A stretch of 42,669 bases of DNA from Alphaproteobacteria bacterium (GTDB lineage: Bacteria; Pseudomonadota; Alphaproteobacteria; M2410). Shown piece after piece: positions 1 through 8,891 of this stretch. The DNA lies in contig JAUWTJ010000031.1 of the NCBI GenBank assembly GCA_030614785.1, positions 1 through 42,669 of the forward strand, in the 5' to 3' direction. Numbering within the stretch: position 1 is the first letter of the stretch; the number at the start of each line of letters is the position of its first letter. The position numbers and the translations under genes were made by a program. The notes under the pieces are model-generated. The model did not search any database, had not been told where the DNA came from, and was given only the letters and a program-made list of their open reading frames with translations.

Positions 1-189
1 GACAATGACAATCGCCGCTCTCTCCAAATTTTTCGAAGTAATTTGATGCAGCCAAGTCAATAAAGCACTCGGGACAAATCCTCATGTCATTTGTTAGATC
101 CATACTTACACCAAGAATTGTCCAAGAACATTATGGCAGTGCTGCCAACTGTACAGGAACGACGCACAACAACAAACTTTTTGCCAAAG

Positions 190-345
190 AAACATCTACC
201 CTCATAGATCTCCTCAGCCCGCCCCTCAAACGCTCCCATCAGTTTTTCCACTGCATGACCGAACAGCGACCCGACCAGCGCCTGCAGCGCGCGCGGGGGC
301 GGAATTCGAAGTCTATGCAAAAGTCAACGAGAACACCTTCGTCTA
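190..345 (-). pseudogene. Decayed C-terminal copy of a coq10/RatA-like gene
   Basis: Reverse-strand translation gives DEGVLVDFCIDFEFRPRA and then, after a frame change near 300, LQALVGSLFGHAVEKLMGAFEGRAEEIYEGR. These line up with the last ~45 residues of the intact coq10-like gene at 3983-4453 (DACLVDFFIDFEFRSRP, GSLFEHAMDRLMTAFEARAAEIYG). The frameshift and the lack of any N-terminal part make it a remnant. Divergence from the intact copy is large, so it is either an old duplication or the relic of a displaced original gene. I recognise nothing in 1-189. Confidence 0.7.
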
Positions 346-480
346 TGATGTCTGTTTTTCCTCCATCATCAAATCCCGAATAACCGATACCGACGCACTG
401 CCGTAACTCAAGAATTTGTCGTGGAATTCGCGCAGGTCGTAATCCTCTCCTTTTGCCGCTTTCCATTCCTCGCGCGGGGC
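345..480 (-). pseudogene. C-terminal fragment resembling a DUF885 protein
   Basis: A reverse-strand frame encodes LAPREEWKAAKGEDYDLREF followed by HDKFLSYGSASVSVIRDLMM. This resembles the extreme C-terminus of DUF885 proteins, where a phrase like 'LG-x-x-FDLR-x-FHD-x-x-L-x-x-G' is typical. Only about 45 codons remain, wedged directly between the coq10-like fragment and the cinA fragment with no start of its own. The family call rests on one short motif and is tentative. Confidence 0.4.
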
Positions 481-646
481 GAGGATTTCGGTGAAACCTG
501 TCGGCCTCGTCCACATCGCCTGTGCCCGCAAAGGCGAAAACATCATCCACGACTTCTTCCAGTTCGGCGACATCGGCCGAGACGAGATCCGCATGAAAAC
601 GGCGGAAGAAGCGCTTCAGATGATGTTAAAGGCGATTGAAATTTGA
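480..646 (+). pseudogene. cinA: C-terminal fragment of cinA (nicotinamide-nucleotide amidase / PncC domain)
   Basis: Forward translation from about 494 reads KPVGLVHIACARKGENIIHD, then FFQFGDIGRDEIRMKTAEEALQMMLKAI and a TGA stop at 644-646. The KPVGLVHIA strand and the 'F-GDR/GRD-x-R-x-x-(T/S)-x-x-AL-x-x-L' ending are typical of the CinA C-terminal amidohydrolase domain. There is no start codon and the nucleotide-binding part of the domain is missing, so it is a remnant. In many alphaproteobacteria cinA is the neighbour of coq10 and lipA, so this fragment probably marks the old backbone junction now separated from coq10 by 3.3 kb. Confidence 0.65.
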
Positions 647-736
647 AGTCCGCGCTCCCTTTGCGGGTTTTCCTCTTGTGGCCGTCGGTAGTGCGATATT
701 ACACTTGGCTTAAAACAAGAACCAAAAAGGAACGCC

Positions 737-1390
737 ATGACCGATGATGACTATCTGAAACCCGGCAAACTCATCGAAAGCGATGATCCTGCTGTTATAG
801 CCTTCGCCCGGGAAACTATTGGCGACGCAACAGATGAAGTGGAAAAGGCGCTCAGGCTGTTCTATGCCGTTCGCGACAATTTCCTCTATGACCCCTACCT
901 GCCGCTGGACAAGCCGGAGAGTTATTCCGGCAGGCAAGTGCTTAAAGCTGGCAGAGGCTGGTGTGTCCCGAAGTCCGCCTTGCTGACCGCCGCAGCGCGG
1001 GCCGTTAGCATCATGGCCCGCCCCGGCTATGCCGATGTGAAGAACCATCTCGCAACGCCCAAAATGATCGAAAGTATGGGGACGGATGTTTTTGCCTGGC
1101 ATTCCTATACCGAACTCTTTTTGAAAGGCAAATGGGTCAAGGCAACCCCTGCCTTCAACAAGTCAATGTGTGATAAAGTCGGCATCAAACCACTCGACTT
1201 CGACGGTGAGAATGACAGCCTGTTTCATGAGCATGACAAATCAGGCAACAGGCACATGGAATACATCAAGGAGCGTGGAACATTTCAGGACGTGCCGATC
1301 GATCTGATGCGAGAAACCTTCAGGGAAATCTACAAGGGCTCAGACAAAAAGATTGAAGGCGATTTCCAGGAGGAAATTACTGAAGTGTGA
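737..1390 (+). CDS. Transglutaminase-like domain protein
   Basis: A 217-residue protein starting at ATG 737, with AAGGA at a normal distance upstream. It has the core of the transglutaminase-like cysteine protease fold: the nucleophile in GRGWCVPKS (Cys76), the histidine in FAWHSYTELFL (His122) and a following TPAFN strand near residue 139 where the third active-site residue is expected. There is no signal peptide or membrane segment, so a cytoplasmic role is likely. The substrate cannot be told; relatives include uncharacterised peptidases and amidases. It stands alone on the plus strand between the cinA remnant and the convergent acyl-CoA dehydrogenase genes, so no operon partner helps. Confidence 0.75.
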   Translation: MTDDDYLKPGKLIESDDPAVIAFARETIGDATDEVEKALRLFYAVRDNFLYDPYLPLDKPESYSGRQVLKAGRGWCVPKSALLTAAARAVSIMARPGYADVKNHLATPKMIESMGTDVFAWHSYTELFLKGKWVKATPAFNKSMCDKVGIKPLDFDGENDSLFHEHDKSGNRHMEYIKERGTFQDVPIDLMRETFREIYKGSDKKIEGDFQEEITEV

Positions 1391-1473
1391 GGGATGCCCG
1401 ACGGCCCGGGCGCCCCCATACAGTATACTTTGTCACGTTCGCCTGGCTTTCCCAAGAAAACCCGCGTCTTACA

Positions 1474-2691
1474 TCACCCCTTCGCTGAAGTCGGCACCTC
1501 GTTAAACGGAATACCCTTGTCCATCCTTGGTTCCTGCGGCAGGCCGAGAACGCGTTCGGCGATGATGTTGGCCATGATTTCATCCGTACCGCCCGCGATC
1601 CTGAGACCGGGAATGGCCAGGAAGGTGCCCTGGAAGAGGCCGGCCAGTTCGGAGAGTTCGTCGTCCCAGATCGCGCCGGATTCTTCCATCAGGTCCATGG
1701 CAAAGGACGCCATATCCTGGGTCTTGGGTGCGCCGACCAGTTTGCCGATGGAGTTTTCCGGTCCCGGTGTCGAGCCGCGTGACAGCGCTGTCAGGGTTCT
1801 GTAGCTGGTGAACTTCAGACCTGCCTCCTGAACGTACCAGTCGGCCAGTTTGGCCCTAACCTGCTTGTCCTCAATGGCTGGCTTGTCGTCAATATTGACC
1901 TTTTGCGCCAGCTGCATGACCGACTTGACGCCGACGGAAACGCCGCCGCCACCGATGGCCGCGCGCTCGTTCATCAGGGTTGTCAGAGCCACGCTCCAGC
2001 CCTGCCCGACGTCGCCGAGACGCTGGCTGTCGGGAATGCGCACATCGGTGAAATAAACCTCGTTGAAATTGGAGGTCCCCGAAATCTGTTTGATCGGCTT
2101 GATCTCGATACCCGGCGTCTTCATGTCGAGGAAAAAGTAAGTCAGTCCCTTGTGCTTGGGCACGGTCGGATCGCTCCGTGTGACCAGGATGCCGAAATCA
2201 GAATAATGCGCCCCGGATGTCCAGATCTTCTGGCCGTTGATGATCCAATCATCGCCGTCCCGCTCGGCCTTGGTCCGCATCGCGGCAAGGTCTGAACCAC
2301 CGGCCGGCTCGCTAAAGAGCTGACACCAGATTTCTTCACCGGAGGAAAGCTTTGGCAGATAGCGCTCCAGATAGTCCTTGTTCTTGCACCAGGCCATCAG
2401 GGTCGGCCCGGCCATGCCCTGGCCAATCTGGAACGGATCTCCAAGGTCCGAGACCTTACCCTCTTCCTGATTGAAAATCACCTGCTCGATCGGGCTGGCA
2501 TCACGGCCGCCATAGTCCTTCGGCCACCTCAGCGTCGACCAGCCATTATCAAATTTGCGTTTTGCCCATAGCTGCGCTTGCTCAATGGGGTTTAGTCCCT
2601 TGAAGTCTTCCGCTGTCGGATAATAATCCTTCAGGAAAGCCTGGGCTTCGGCACGAAAAGCGGCTTCTTGCGGTGTGTCATTGAAATCCAT
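1474..2691 (-). CDS. Acyl-CoA dehydrogenase, larger subunit of a pair
   Basis: A 405-residue flavoprotein of the acyl-CoA dehydrogenase family, oxidising an acyl-CoA to the 2-enoyl-CoA with electrons passed to ETF. Features seen are the N-terminal helical part with WPKDYGG, the FAD-binding middle (FSEPAGGSDLAAMRTKAER, then INGQKIWTSGAH) and the C-terminal GGTDEIMANIIAERVLGLP. It starts at ATG 2691, and its AAGGAG ribosome site overlaps the TAA of the upstream dehydrogenase, 11 bp away, so the two are co-transcribed and probably coupled. Adjacent unequal dehydrogenases like this often form heteromers acting on bulky substrates such as steroid or branched acyl-CoAs; that is known for the family but only inferred here. 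Confidence 0.85.
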   Translation of the reverse strand: MDFNDTPQEAAFRAEAQAFLKDYYPTAEDFKGLNPIEQAQLWAKRKFDNGWSTLRWPKDYGGRDASPIEQVIFNQEEGKVSDLGDPFQIGQGMAGPTLMAWCKNKDYLERYLPKLSSGEEIWCQLFSEPAGGSDLAAMRTKAERDGDDWIINGQKIWTSGAHYSDFGILVTRSDPTVPKHKGLTYFFLDMKTPGIEIKPIKQISGTSNFNEVYFTDVRIPDSQRLGDVGQGWSVALTTLMNERAAIGGGGVSVGVKSVMQLAQKVNIDDKPAIEDKQVRAKLADWYVQEAGLKFTSYRTLTALSRGSTPGPENSIGKLVGAPKTQDMASFAMDLMEESGAIWDDELSELAGLFQGTFLAIPGLRIAGGTDEIMANIIAERVLGLPQEPRMDKGIPFNEVPTSAKG

Positions 2692-2702
2692 GGTTCCGCT
2701 CC

Positions 2703-3821
2703 TTACGCTGCATTGTTGTGTTCGAGGGCTGTGACCAGCTTGTCCTGCCAGGTGCCTTCGCTGCCGATGTTAAGCGACAGGAGTTTGGCGCGGCGATAGT
2801 GGAAGTGACAATCAAACTCCCATGTGTAGCCCATGCCGCCGTGGGTCTGGATGTTTTCCTTGGAGGCAAAGTAATAGGCCTGAATACCGGCCACCCGGGC
2901 GGTTGCCGCCGCAAGCGGCAGGTCCGGTGCATTGGTCTCAAGCGCCCAGGCCCCATAATAGCAGTTGGAGCGCGCCAGCGTGTTCTTGACATACATAGCG
3001 GCCAGCTTGTGTTTGATCGCCTGATAGCTGGCGATCGCCCGGCCAAAGGCAAAACGGCCCATGGCATAGTCCTTTGCCATCTCGAGCGCCGCATCGGAGC
3101 CGCCGACCTGTTCCCAGGCAAACAGCACCGCCGCGCGGTCATAAAGGTTTTGAACCTGGGACCAGCCTCGCCCCTCAATTCCGAGCAGTTCGGCGTTGGC
3201 GCCGTTGAAATCAAGGCGCGCCTGAGACCGGCTCGGATCAAGTGTGCGCACCGGGGTACGTTCAATACAATCCTGCGTCAGATCCACCAGATAGAGACTG
3301 GCGCCATCGCCGCCGTCGGATTTGACTGCAACAATGACAAGGTCGGCAATATCACCGTCGATCACCGGCAGCTTGGTTCCCGACAGGGCGCCGCCGGAGA
3401 CTGTTGCATTGAGTGAGGTCGCCGATGCCTGGCCCTGCCCCTCACTGACTGCCAAGGTGCCAATGACCTCCCCGGCGGCAAGCCGTGGCAGCCAGGCCAG
3501 TTTTTGTTCCTCCGAGCCCCAGGCAAGGACCGCCTCGCTGGCCAGATAGACAGAGGAGGAAAAAGGAATCGGCGCCATGGCGCGGCCGAGTTCTTCCGCG
3601 ATGACCACCAGTTCCAGATAGGAAAGCCCGAGCCCGCCATATTCTTCGGGGATGACCGTTGCGGTCCAGCCCATTTCGGCGACCTTCTTCCACAGAGCTG
3701 CATCATAGGAGGCATCGCCCTCCAGAACGTCGCGGACGACCCGGGTTGAGCAATTATCCAGCAGAAAGCCTCGCGCCTGGTCGCGCAGCAGATTCTGCTC
3801 CTCGGAAAATTCAAAATTCAT
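2703..3821 (-). CDS. Acyl-CoA dehydrogenase, smaller subunit of a pair
   Basis: A 372-residue acyl-CoA dehydrogenase family protein. It opens with FEFSEEQNLLRDQARGFL and has IPEEYGGLGLSYLELVVIAE in the N-terminal helical domain. The FAD-contacting middle is degenerate (AVSEGQG in place of the usual 'TEP-x-AGSD'), and the C-terminus has GGMGYTWEFDCHFHYRRAKLL. The start at ATG 3821 has a strong GAGGAAG ribosome site. It is the first gene of the two-gene operon with the dehydrogenase at 1474-2691. The reduced middle motif fits the partner subunit of heteromeric dehydrogenases, in which only one chain keeps the full site. The 161 bp between its start and coq10 hold no recognised gene. Confidence 0.82.
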   Translation of the reverse strand: MNFEFSEEQNLLRDQARGFLLDNCSTRVVRDVLEGDASYDAALWKKVAEMGWTATVIPEEYGGLGLSYLELVVIAEELGRAMAPIPFSSSVYLASEAVLAWGSEEQKLAWLPRLAAGEVIGTLAVSEGQGQASATSLNATVSGGALSGTKLPVIDGDIADLVIVAVKSDGGDGASLYLVDLTQDCIERTPVRTLDPSRSQARLDFNGANAELLGIEGRGWSQVQNLYDRAAVLFAWEQVGGSDAALEMAKDYAMGRFAFGRAIASYQAIKHKLAAMYVKNTLARSNCYYGAWALETNAPDLPLAAATARVAGIQAYYFASKENIQTHGGMGYTWEFDCHFHYRRAKLLSLNIGSEGTWQDKLVTALEHNNAA

Positions 3822-3982
3822 GACTTCCTCCTCAGTTGAGAACCCTTCGGTTCTTCTTATCGTTGGACAGCCGCCATCCTACAGCTGTACGGCACCCTGA
3901 CCGGTTCACATTCAATCAAAGGCTGACGAACCGAATTTGTCAATGCCGAGATGGCGCTGATCCAGAGAGAACAGGGGGAAGG

Positions 3983-4453
3983 TCAGGCGTCTTTCTTGCC
4001 GTAAATTTCGGCTGCCCGTGCCTCAAAGGCTGTCATCAGGCGGTCCATGGCATGTTCGAACAGCGAGCCGATCAACATCTGAAGCGGGCGCGAGCGGAAT
4101 TCGAAGTCGATAAAGAAATCGACAAGACAGGCGTCCCCGTCTTCTTCAAAATGCCAACGGTTCTCAAGATGTTTGAACGGACCGTCGAGATACTCGATAA
4201 TGATGGTGCGACTGACTTTGTCCAGGGTGTCGCGGCTTGTGAAGGTCTCGCGAAACATCTTGAACCGGATGGACACGTCTGCCGTGACAATCTCGCAAGG
4301 CAGACCCTCCGGCGTCTTGCCGTCTTCCCGGCTCCGAATGCGAACACCGGTGCACCAGGGCAGAAATTCCGGATAGAGATCCATCGCCGCAACCAGATCG
4401 TACATCTGGTCCGCTTTATAGGGAAGAGTTTTGCGTTCGTGATGCTTCGGCAC
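3983..4453 (-). CDS. Coq10/RatA-type START-domain protein
   Basis: A 156-residue single-domain protein of the polyketide cyclase/START family (Coq10/RatA type), which binds ubiquinone or a related lipid and supports respiration. Signature stretches are LPYKADQMYDLVAAMDLYPEFLPWC near the N-terminus, GPFKHLENRWHFEE in the middle and VDFFIDFEFRSRPLQMLIGSLF near the C-terminus. It starts at GTG 4453, just after lipA (stop at 4464), so the two form a lipA-coq10 unit, the usual alphaproteobacterial arrangement. A second, decayed copy of its 3' end lies at 190-345. The alternative name RatA (ribosome association toxin) refers to the same fold; quinone function is more likely beside lipA. Confidence 0.85.
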   Translation of the reverse strand: MPKHHERKTLPYKADQMYDLVAAMDLYPEFLPWCTGVRIRSREDGKTPEGLPCEIVTADVSIRFKMFRETFTSRDTLDKVSRTIIIEYLDGPFKHLENRWHFEEDGDACLVDFFIDFEFRSRPLQMLIGSLFEHAMDRLMTAFEARAAEIYGKKDA

Positions 4454-4463
4454 GCGGCGGCCT

Positions 4464-5456
4464 CTATAAAGTCTTCTTCAGGCTGGCTTCACGCGCCCGT
4501 CTGAGGGCGGCGAAATCATCCCCGGCATGATAGCTCGATCGGGTCAGCGGCGTCGCAGAGACAAGCAGGAAGCCTTTGGAGCGCGCAATGGTTTCATAGT
4601 TGGCGAAGTCCTCGGGCGTGACATAGCGATCAACCGGGCTATGTTTGCGCGTCGGTTGCAAATACTGGCCGATGGTCAGGAAATCGACATCCGCGGAACG
4701 CAGGTCATCCATCATCTGCAGGATCTCATCGCGCGTCTCGCCAAGCCCGACCATAATGCCGGATTTGGTGAACTGCGCCGGGTTAATTTCCTTGGCCTGT
4801 TGCAGAAGCCGCAGCGAATGGAAATAGCGCGCGCCAGGACGCACTCTGAGATAAAGCGATGGAACGGTTTCAAGATTGTGATTAAAAACGTCAGGTCCTG
4901 CCTCGATCACGACTTCAAGAGCGCCGTCCTTGCGCAGGAAGTCCGGCGTCAAAACCTCGATACTGGTCTCCGGTGAGCGCGCCCTGATCGCTCGAATAAC
5001 CCTGGCAAAATGCGCCGCGCCGCCATCGTCCAGATCGTCGCGGTCGACGGAAGTAATCACCACATGCTCAAGGCCAAGCTGCGCCACAGCATTGGCAACA
5101 TTTTCAGGTTCTGCTTCATTAAGCGCATTGGGCAGACCGGTGGTCACGTTGCAAAAGGCGCAGGCCCGGGTGCAGATCTCGCCCATGATCATCATGGTCG
5201 CGTGGCGCTTGTCCCAGCATTCGCCGATGTTGGGGCACGCCGCCTCCTCGCAGACCGTCGGCAGATTGTTGGCCTTTACGATCTCGCGGGTCTCTTTGTA
5301 AATCGCGGAGCCTGGCGCCTTGACCCGGATCCACTTGGGTTTCCGCAGCAGTGGACTATCGGGATTGGCAGCCTTCTCCGGATGCCGTGGGCGCTCTATG
5401 CCGCCGTTTTCCGGGCCTTTTTCAGACTTGTCTGTGGAATCATAAACTGTCGCCAT
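4464..5456 (-). CDS. lipA: Lipoyl synthase
   Basis: A 330-residue radical-SAM enzyme that inserts two sulfurs into protein-bound octanoyl groups to make lipoyl cofactors for 2-oxoacid dehydrogenases. Both iron-sulfur sites are visible: the auxiliary cluster cysteines Cys69, Cys74 and Cys80 ([14 protein letters not shown]) and the radical-SAM triad Cys95, Cys99 and Cys102 (CTRACAFC). The sequence [19 protein letters not shown] and the late [16 protein letters not shown] complete a full-length enzyme. It starts at ATG 5456. Its products are needed by the lipoyl domains of PdhB and PdhC at 11788-14486, from which it is now separated by about 6.3 kb of accessory genes; lpd, usual between them, is absent. 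Confidence 0.97.
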   Translation of the reverse strand: MATVYDSTDKSEKGPENGGIERPRHPEKAANPDSPLLRKPKWIRVKAPGSAIYKETREIVKANNLPTVCEEAACPNIGECWDKRHATMMIMGEICTRACAFCNVTTGLPNALNEAEPENVANAVAQLGLEHVVITSVDRDDLDDGGAAHFARVIRAIRARSPETSIEVLTPDFLRKDGALEVVIEAGPDVFNHNLETVPSLYLRVRPGARYFHSLRLLQQAKEINPAQFTKSGIMVGLGETRDEILQMMDDLRSADVDFLTIGQYLQPTRKHSPVDRYVTPEDFANYETIARSKGFLLVSATPLTRSSYHAGDDFAALRRAREASLKKTL

Positions 5457-5525
5457 AGCACCGGGTTTTAGCGATATCCCGCCTCTTTCACAAGGATCAT
5501 GAAATCATGTCGGGAACACCACCCG

Positions 5526-5561
5526 CAAGAAAACGGGAGCTGCGCCTCGGCAACTCCCGTT
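5526..5561 (-). terminator. Rho-independent terminator after the repeat-rich membrane protein gene
   Basis: Perfect 8-bp arms AACGGGAG (5532-5539) and CTCCCGTT (5554-5561), extended by three inner pairs. Read on the minus strand, the hairpin is followed by TTTTCTT. It lies 24 bp past the stop of the gene at 5585-6940 and separates it from lipA. Confidence 0.8.
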
Positions 5562-5584
5562 GATTTCCTTGCATACCACCTGGC

Positions 5585-6940
5585 TCAGGACCTGCCCGGC
5601 CCCTCTTCGTTGTTATCATCGTCTTCGAACCGATCATGAACATAGTCCTCGCGCGGGTGACCATCGTCCCAGCCTTCGTCTGAGGTCTGGGCCATGGAAC
5701 CGAGCATATCGGGATCCTGGCTTTGCGGCGCCGCGTTGAAGAGTGCCATAACGAAGGCGCCCATTCCAATCACGGACAGAACAAAGACCACCAGCGATCC
5801 GAGGATTGGAACCAGCTGAAGCGCCAGCAGGAAAATGGTCCCGACCGCCGTAAAGCCAACCCGGCTACCCAAACTCAATTCCGCGCCAACCTTTCTGAAC
5901 ATCATTGAGGCCAATGTGTAGGCCGCAATGAAGAAGCCGACGATCCCGACAAACAAGGGCAAGAGAGGTCCGATCAGGATAACCAGGAAAAAAGCGCCGA
6001 CGACACCTGTGATGAGGACGGTCGCCAAACCGATGAGAAACGATTTACCCGGCGCCTGGCGGAACGCGGCGCTGGCCTGTCTTGAAATTCTGCCGGATCC
6101 AATGACTACGATAAAGGCCGCCAGGGCAGTCAGAGAGAGGAAAATCAACAAGACACTGAGGGCACCCGTCAGAATACCAACGATATCCGACAAGGCCATA
6201 TTGCCAATCATGGGATCGAATTCTTCGATGTACTCGTAGGTCCAGCTGCCTGGCTGAAGCTCAACCGTTTCATCAATCTTGGGCTCGTCTGGCGAACGCA
6301 TCGTCAGGTGGCCGATGATAACGGCGCCCTCCTTGATGTGAATGGTCTCACCTTCAATCTCAAGGTCACCGTAAAACTCACCGGAGACAAACACCTCTCT
6401 GGCAGAGATTTTGATGTTATCGGCAAACTGGCCCGATGCCTCAACGGTCCCACCGCCAAATTCGCTCTCGCTTGCGAAGCGGCCATCAAGGATAACCTCA
6501 CCGCCAAAAATATGTGCAGGACCTCCTGACACCGCCTGCTCGTGAACGGTCACTTCGCCGCCGATTAGCACCAGCTCCTCAGTATTGGCCCCGTGATAAT
6601 CGATGACGCCGCCAATTGCGACCAGCTCGTCAGCGAAGGCCCCGTCAATCTTGATTTGGCCGCCAACAAGGACAGTCTCACCCTCGGATTGGACATCGAC
6701 ACTAACCTGGCCGCCAATGGCGACGAGTTCATCATTGGCTCGGCCGGACACCTTGACGTCGCCGCCGATAGCGACTGTTTCGCCGTCGCCCTCCGCGATA
6801 ATGTTGACCTCGCCGGATATGGCGACCTGGCCCTCAGCCTGCGCAGGTGCGGCAGGGAGCCCGGACATCAGGGCCACGACGGCCAATCCAGGAAGGCCTT
6901 TTCTGAACCCTTTCAACGATAACAAATCAAAACACGACAT
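5585..6940 (-). CDS. Exported bactofilin-like repeat protein with C-terminal membrane segments
   Basis: A 451-residue protein. I start it at ATG 6940, preceded by GGGGGA, rather than at an upstream in-frame codon at 6982. A signal peptide ends near AQA (about residue 35). Residues ~36-250 are about ten degenerate repeats of roughly 20 residues with the phrase ELVAIGG or ETVLVGG, as in polymer-forming (bactofilin-like) right-handed beta-helices. About four hydrophobic segments follow (for example LSVLLIFLSLTALAAFIVVI and GVVGAFFLVILIGPLLPLFV), then an acidic tail DDDNNEEGPG. The likely picture is a periplasmic beta-helix anchored in the inner membrane; function is unknown. It is transcribed away from the divergent FadD-like gene and has its own terminator. 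Confidence 0.75.
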   Translation of the reverse strand: MSCFDLLSLKGFRKGLPGLAVVALMSGLPAAPAQAEGQVAISGEVNIIAEGDGETVAIGGDVKVSGRANDELVAIGGQVSVDVQSEGETVLVGGQIKIDGAFADELVAIGGVIDYHGANTEELVLIGGEVTVHEQAVSGGPAHIFGGEVILDGRFASESEFGGGTVEASGQFADNIKISAREVFVSGEFYGDLEIEGETIHIKEGAVIIGHLTMRSPDEPKIDETVELQPGSWTYEYIEEFDPMIGNMALSDIVGILTGALSVLLIFLSLTALAAFIVVIGSGRISRQASAAFRQAPGKSFLIGLATVLITGVVGAFFLVILIGPLLPLFVGIVGFFIAAYTLASMMFRKVGAELSLGSRVGFTAVGTIFLLALQLVPILGSLVVFVLSVIGMGAFVMALFNAAPQSQDPDMLGSMAQTSDEGWDDGHPREDYVHDRFEDDDNNEEGPGRS

Positions 6941-7204
6941 AAGGAATCCCCCAAAAACGAATTCATTGCATCTACACCGCACGCCTGGGTGAGTATGAAG
7001 AGTCTTATATAGGGCGTCAAAGGGGGATACTTTGACAACCGGTTTACATTAGAAGCTGTTGTATCAGTTCAGACCTTGGCGCTGGAGACCTCCTGACAGG
7101 TACGAAAGTGGTGACAGATCGACAAAATTCCTTTGGTATTTGGTCGGGTAACGCTAAAAAGTCTGCTCAGTGGTTGCGTATTGAAAATTTGAAAGGCGTT
7201 AAAA

Positions 7205-8833
7205 ATGGAAAAGCTGTGGTTTAAGAATATGGATCCGAAAATCCCGCAGGAAATTGATGCCGATTCACATGCCTCCGTTTGGGCCATGGCACAGGAAGCG
7301 ATCACTACTTATGGCGGCAAGGACGCTTTCAGCAATTTTGGCGCGAAAATCTCCTTCAATGATATCGACCGCCTGTCGCAAAACCTCGCCGCCTGGCTCC
7401 AGAACGATCTGGGCCTGAAGCGCGGCGACCGCATCGCCATTATGTGTCCCAACATCCTGGCGTTTCCGATCACCCTGTTTGCCAATCTTCGCGCCGGTCT
7501 CGTTCAGGTCAACGTCAACCCGCAATATACCGCCCGCGAGCTTGAGCATCAGCTCAACGACGCCGACACAGAAACCATCGTCATTTTTTCCGGTTCTACA
7601 CCGACCCTTGCCGAAGTCATTGCGCGCACGAAGATCAAGAATGTCATCGTCGCCAATCTCGGCGATTGCGGCAACGAAGACCTGCCATCGCCGCCGGTCG
7701 ATGGAAAACTCACGAACATCACACGGTTTACCGATGCCATCAAGGCCGGAGAGAAAACGCACTTCGAAGAGGGTGCGGACACCGTACAAGACCTTCTATT
7801 TCTTCAGTACACAGGTGGAACAACCGGCCTGTCGAAAGGTGCGGCGCTGACGCAGCGCAATCTGGTCGCCAATGTCAATCAGTTCTCGGCGATTATGAAA
7901 GATCGTATTCGCGACGGCGAAGAGGTCGTCATAACAGCCCTGCCGCTCTATCATATCTTTGCGCTGATGGTGAACTGCCTGTCTTTCTTTGTGAAGGGCG
8001 GCACCAATGTACTGATTACCAATCCTGGAGATATGCCAGGCTTTGTCGAAGAACTATCAAAGTGGAAGTTTACCGGTATTACCGGTGTCAACACGCTGTT
8101 CAACGGTCTCCTGCATACGCCGGGATTTTCCGACCTTGATTTCTCACATCTGAATATCGTGGGTGGCGGCGGCACGGCCATTCAGGAAGCCATCTCTGAC
8201 AAGTGGTATGAGGTGACCGGAGGCCATATTTCCGAGGGCTACGGCCTGTCTGAAACCTCACCTGTTGTCACGTTCAATGTGGCCGCTTCTGATGTCTTCA
8301 CCGCGACCATCGGCGTGCCGGTACCCTCGACGGACATCTCCCTGCGCGATGAAGACGGCAACGAGGTCGGCGTCGGCGAACGCGGTGAGCTTTGTGTCAA
8401 GGGGCCGCAAGTCATGCAAGGTTACTGGCGCAAGCCTGAAGCGACTGCAGAAGTAACGACAAAAGACGGTTACTTCCGCACCGGTGACGTCGCCATTCTG
8501 ACTGAGGAGGGATTGTTCAAGATCGTCGACCGCATCAAGGATATGATCCTTGTCTCCGGCTTCAACGTTTACCCCAACGAAATTGAAGCCGTGATTGCCA
8601 AAATGGACGGGGTCATGGAGGCCGCCTGTATCGGCGTGCCGGATGAGCGCACCGACGAGGCCGTAAAACTCTTTGTCGTCAAAACCGCAGGCTCAACTAT
8701 TACCAAAGAAGATGTCATCGCCTTCTGCCGCGAAAACCTGACAGGCTACAAGGTCCCCAGACAGGTGGAGTTCATCGACGCCGTGCCGAAGTCAGCCGTT
8801 GGCAAGCTCCTCAGGCGGGAACTGCGAGGCTGA
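7205..8833 (+). CDS. Long-chain fatty acid--CoA ligase (FadD-like)
   Basis: A 542-residue adenylate-forming enzyme that activates fatty acids to acyl-CoA with ATP. It shows the phosphate-binding signature YTGGTTGLSKGAALTQRN (about residues 202-219), the GYGLSETSPVVTFN motif, the hinge region YFRTGDVAILTEEGLFKIVDR, and the C-terminal FNVYPNEIEAVI and PKSAVGKLLRRELRG with the catalytic lysine. The start at ATG 7205 follows AAAGGCG. The TetR gene begins 55 bp downstream on the same strand, suggesting linked control, and two acyl-CoA dehydrogenase genes lie nearby, so the area looks like fatty-acid catabolism. Chain-length specificity cannot be read from sequence. No strong promoter hexamers stand out in the 264 bp upstream, but TTTACAT at 7043-7049 matches half of the palindrome at 8871-8891. 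Confidence 0.9.
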   Translation: MEKLWFKNMDPKIPQEIDADSHASVWAMAQEAITTYGGKDAFSNFGAKISFNDIDRLSQNLAAWLQNDLGLKRGDRIAIMCPNILAFPITLFANLRAGLVQVNVNPQYTARELEHQLNDADTETIVIFSGSTPTLAEVIARTKIKNVIVANLGDCGNEDLPSPPVDGKLTNITRFTDAIKAGEKTHFEEGADTVQDLLFLQYTGGTTGLSKGAALTQRNLVANVNQFSAIMKDRIRDGEEVVITALPLYHIFALMVNCLSFFVKGGTNVLITNPGDMPGFVEELSKWKFTGITGVNTLFNGLLHTPGFSDLDFSHLNIVGGGGTAIQEAISDKWYEVTGGHISEGYGLSETSPVVTFNVAASDVFTATIGVPVPSTDISLRDEDGNEVGVGERGELCVKGPQVMQGYWRKPEATAEVTTKDGYFRTGDVAILTEEGLFKIVDRIKDMILVSGFNVYPNEIEAVIAKMDGVMEAACIGVPDERTDEAVKLFVVKTAGSTITKEDVIAFCRENLTGYKVPRQVEFIDAVPKSAVGKLLRRELRG

Positions 8834-8870
8834 TGCGGAATCCTTTTTCTGCTTCCCGACAGGGGCAAAT

Positions 8871-8891
8871 CATGTAAAAGCCCTTTACATG
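8871..8891. promoter_or_regulatory. Perfect palindrome over the TetR start codon (probable operator)
   Basis: CATGTAAA (8871-8878), AGCCC, TTTACATG (8884-8891): eight-base arms, no mismatch. The right arm includes the ATG of the TetR gene, and no ribosome site is found close upstream, so the element could act as an operator on DNA, as an mRNA hairpin over the start, or both. Binding by the adjacent TetR protein is inferred. Confidence 0.6.
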
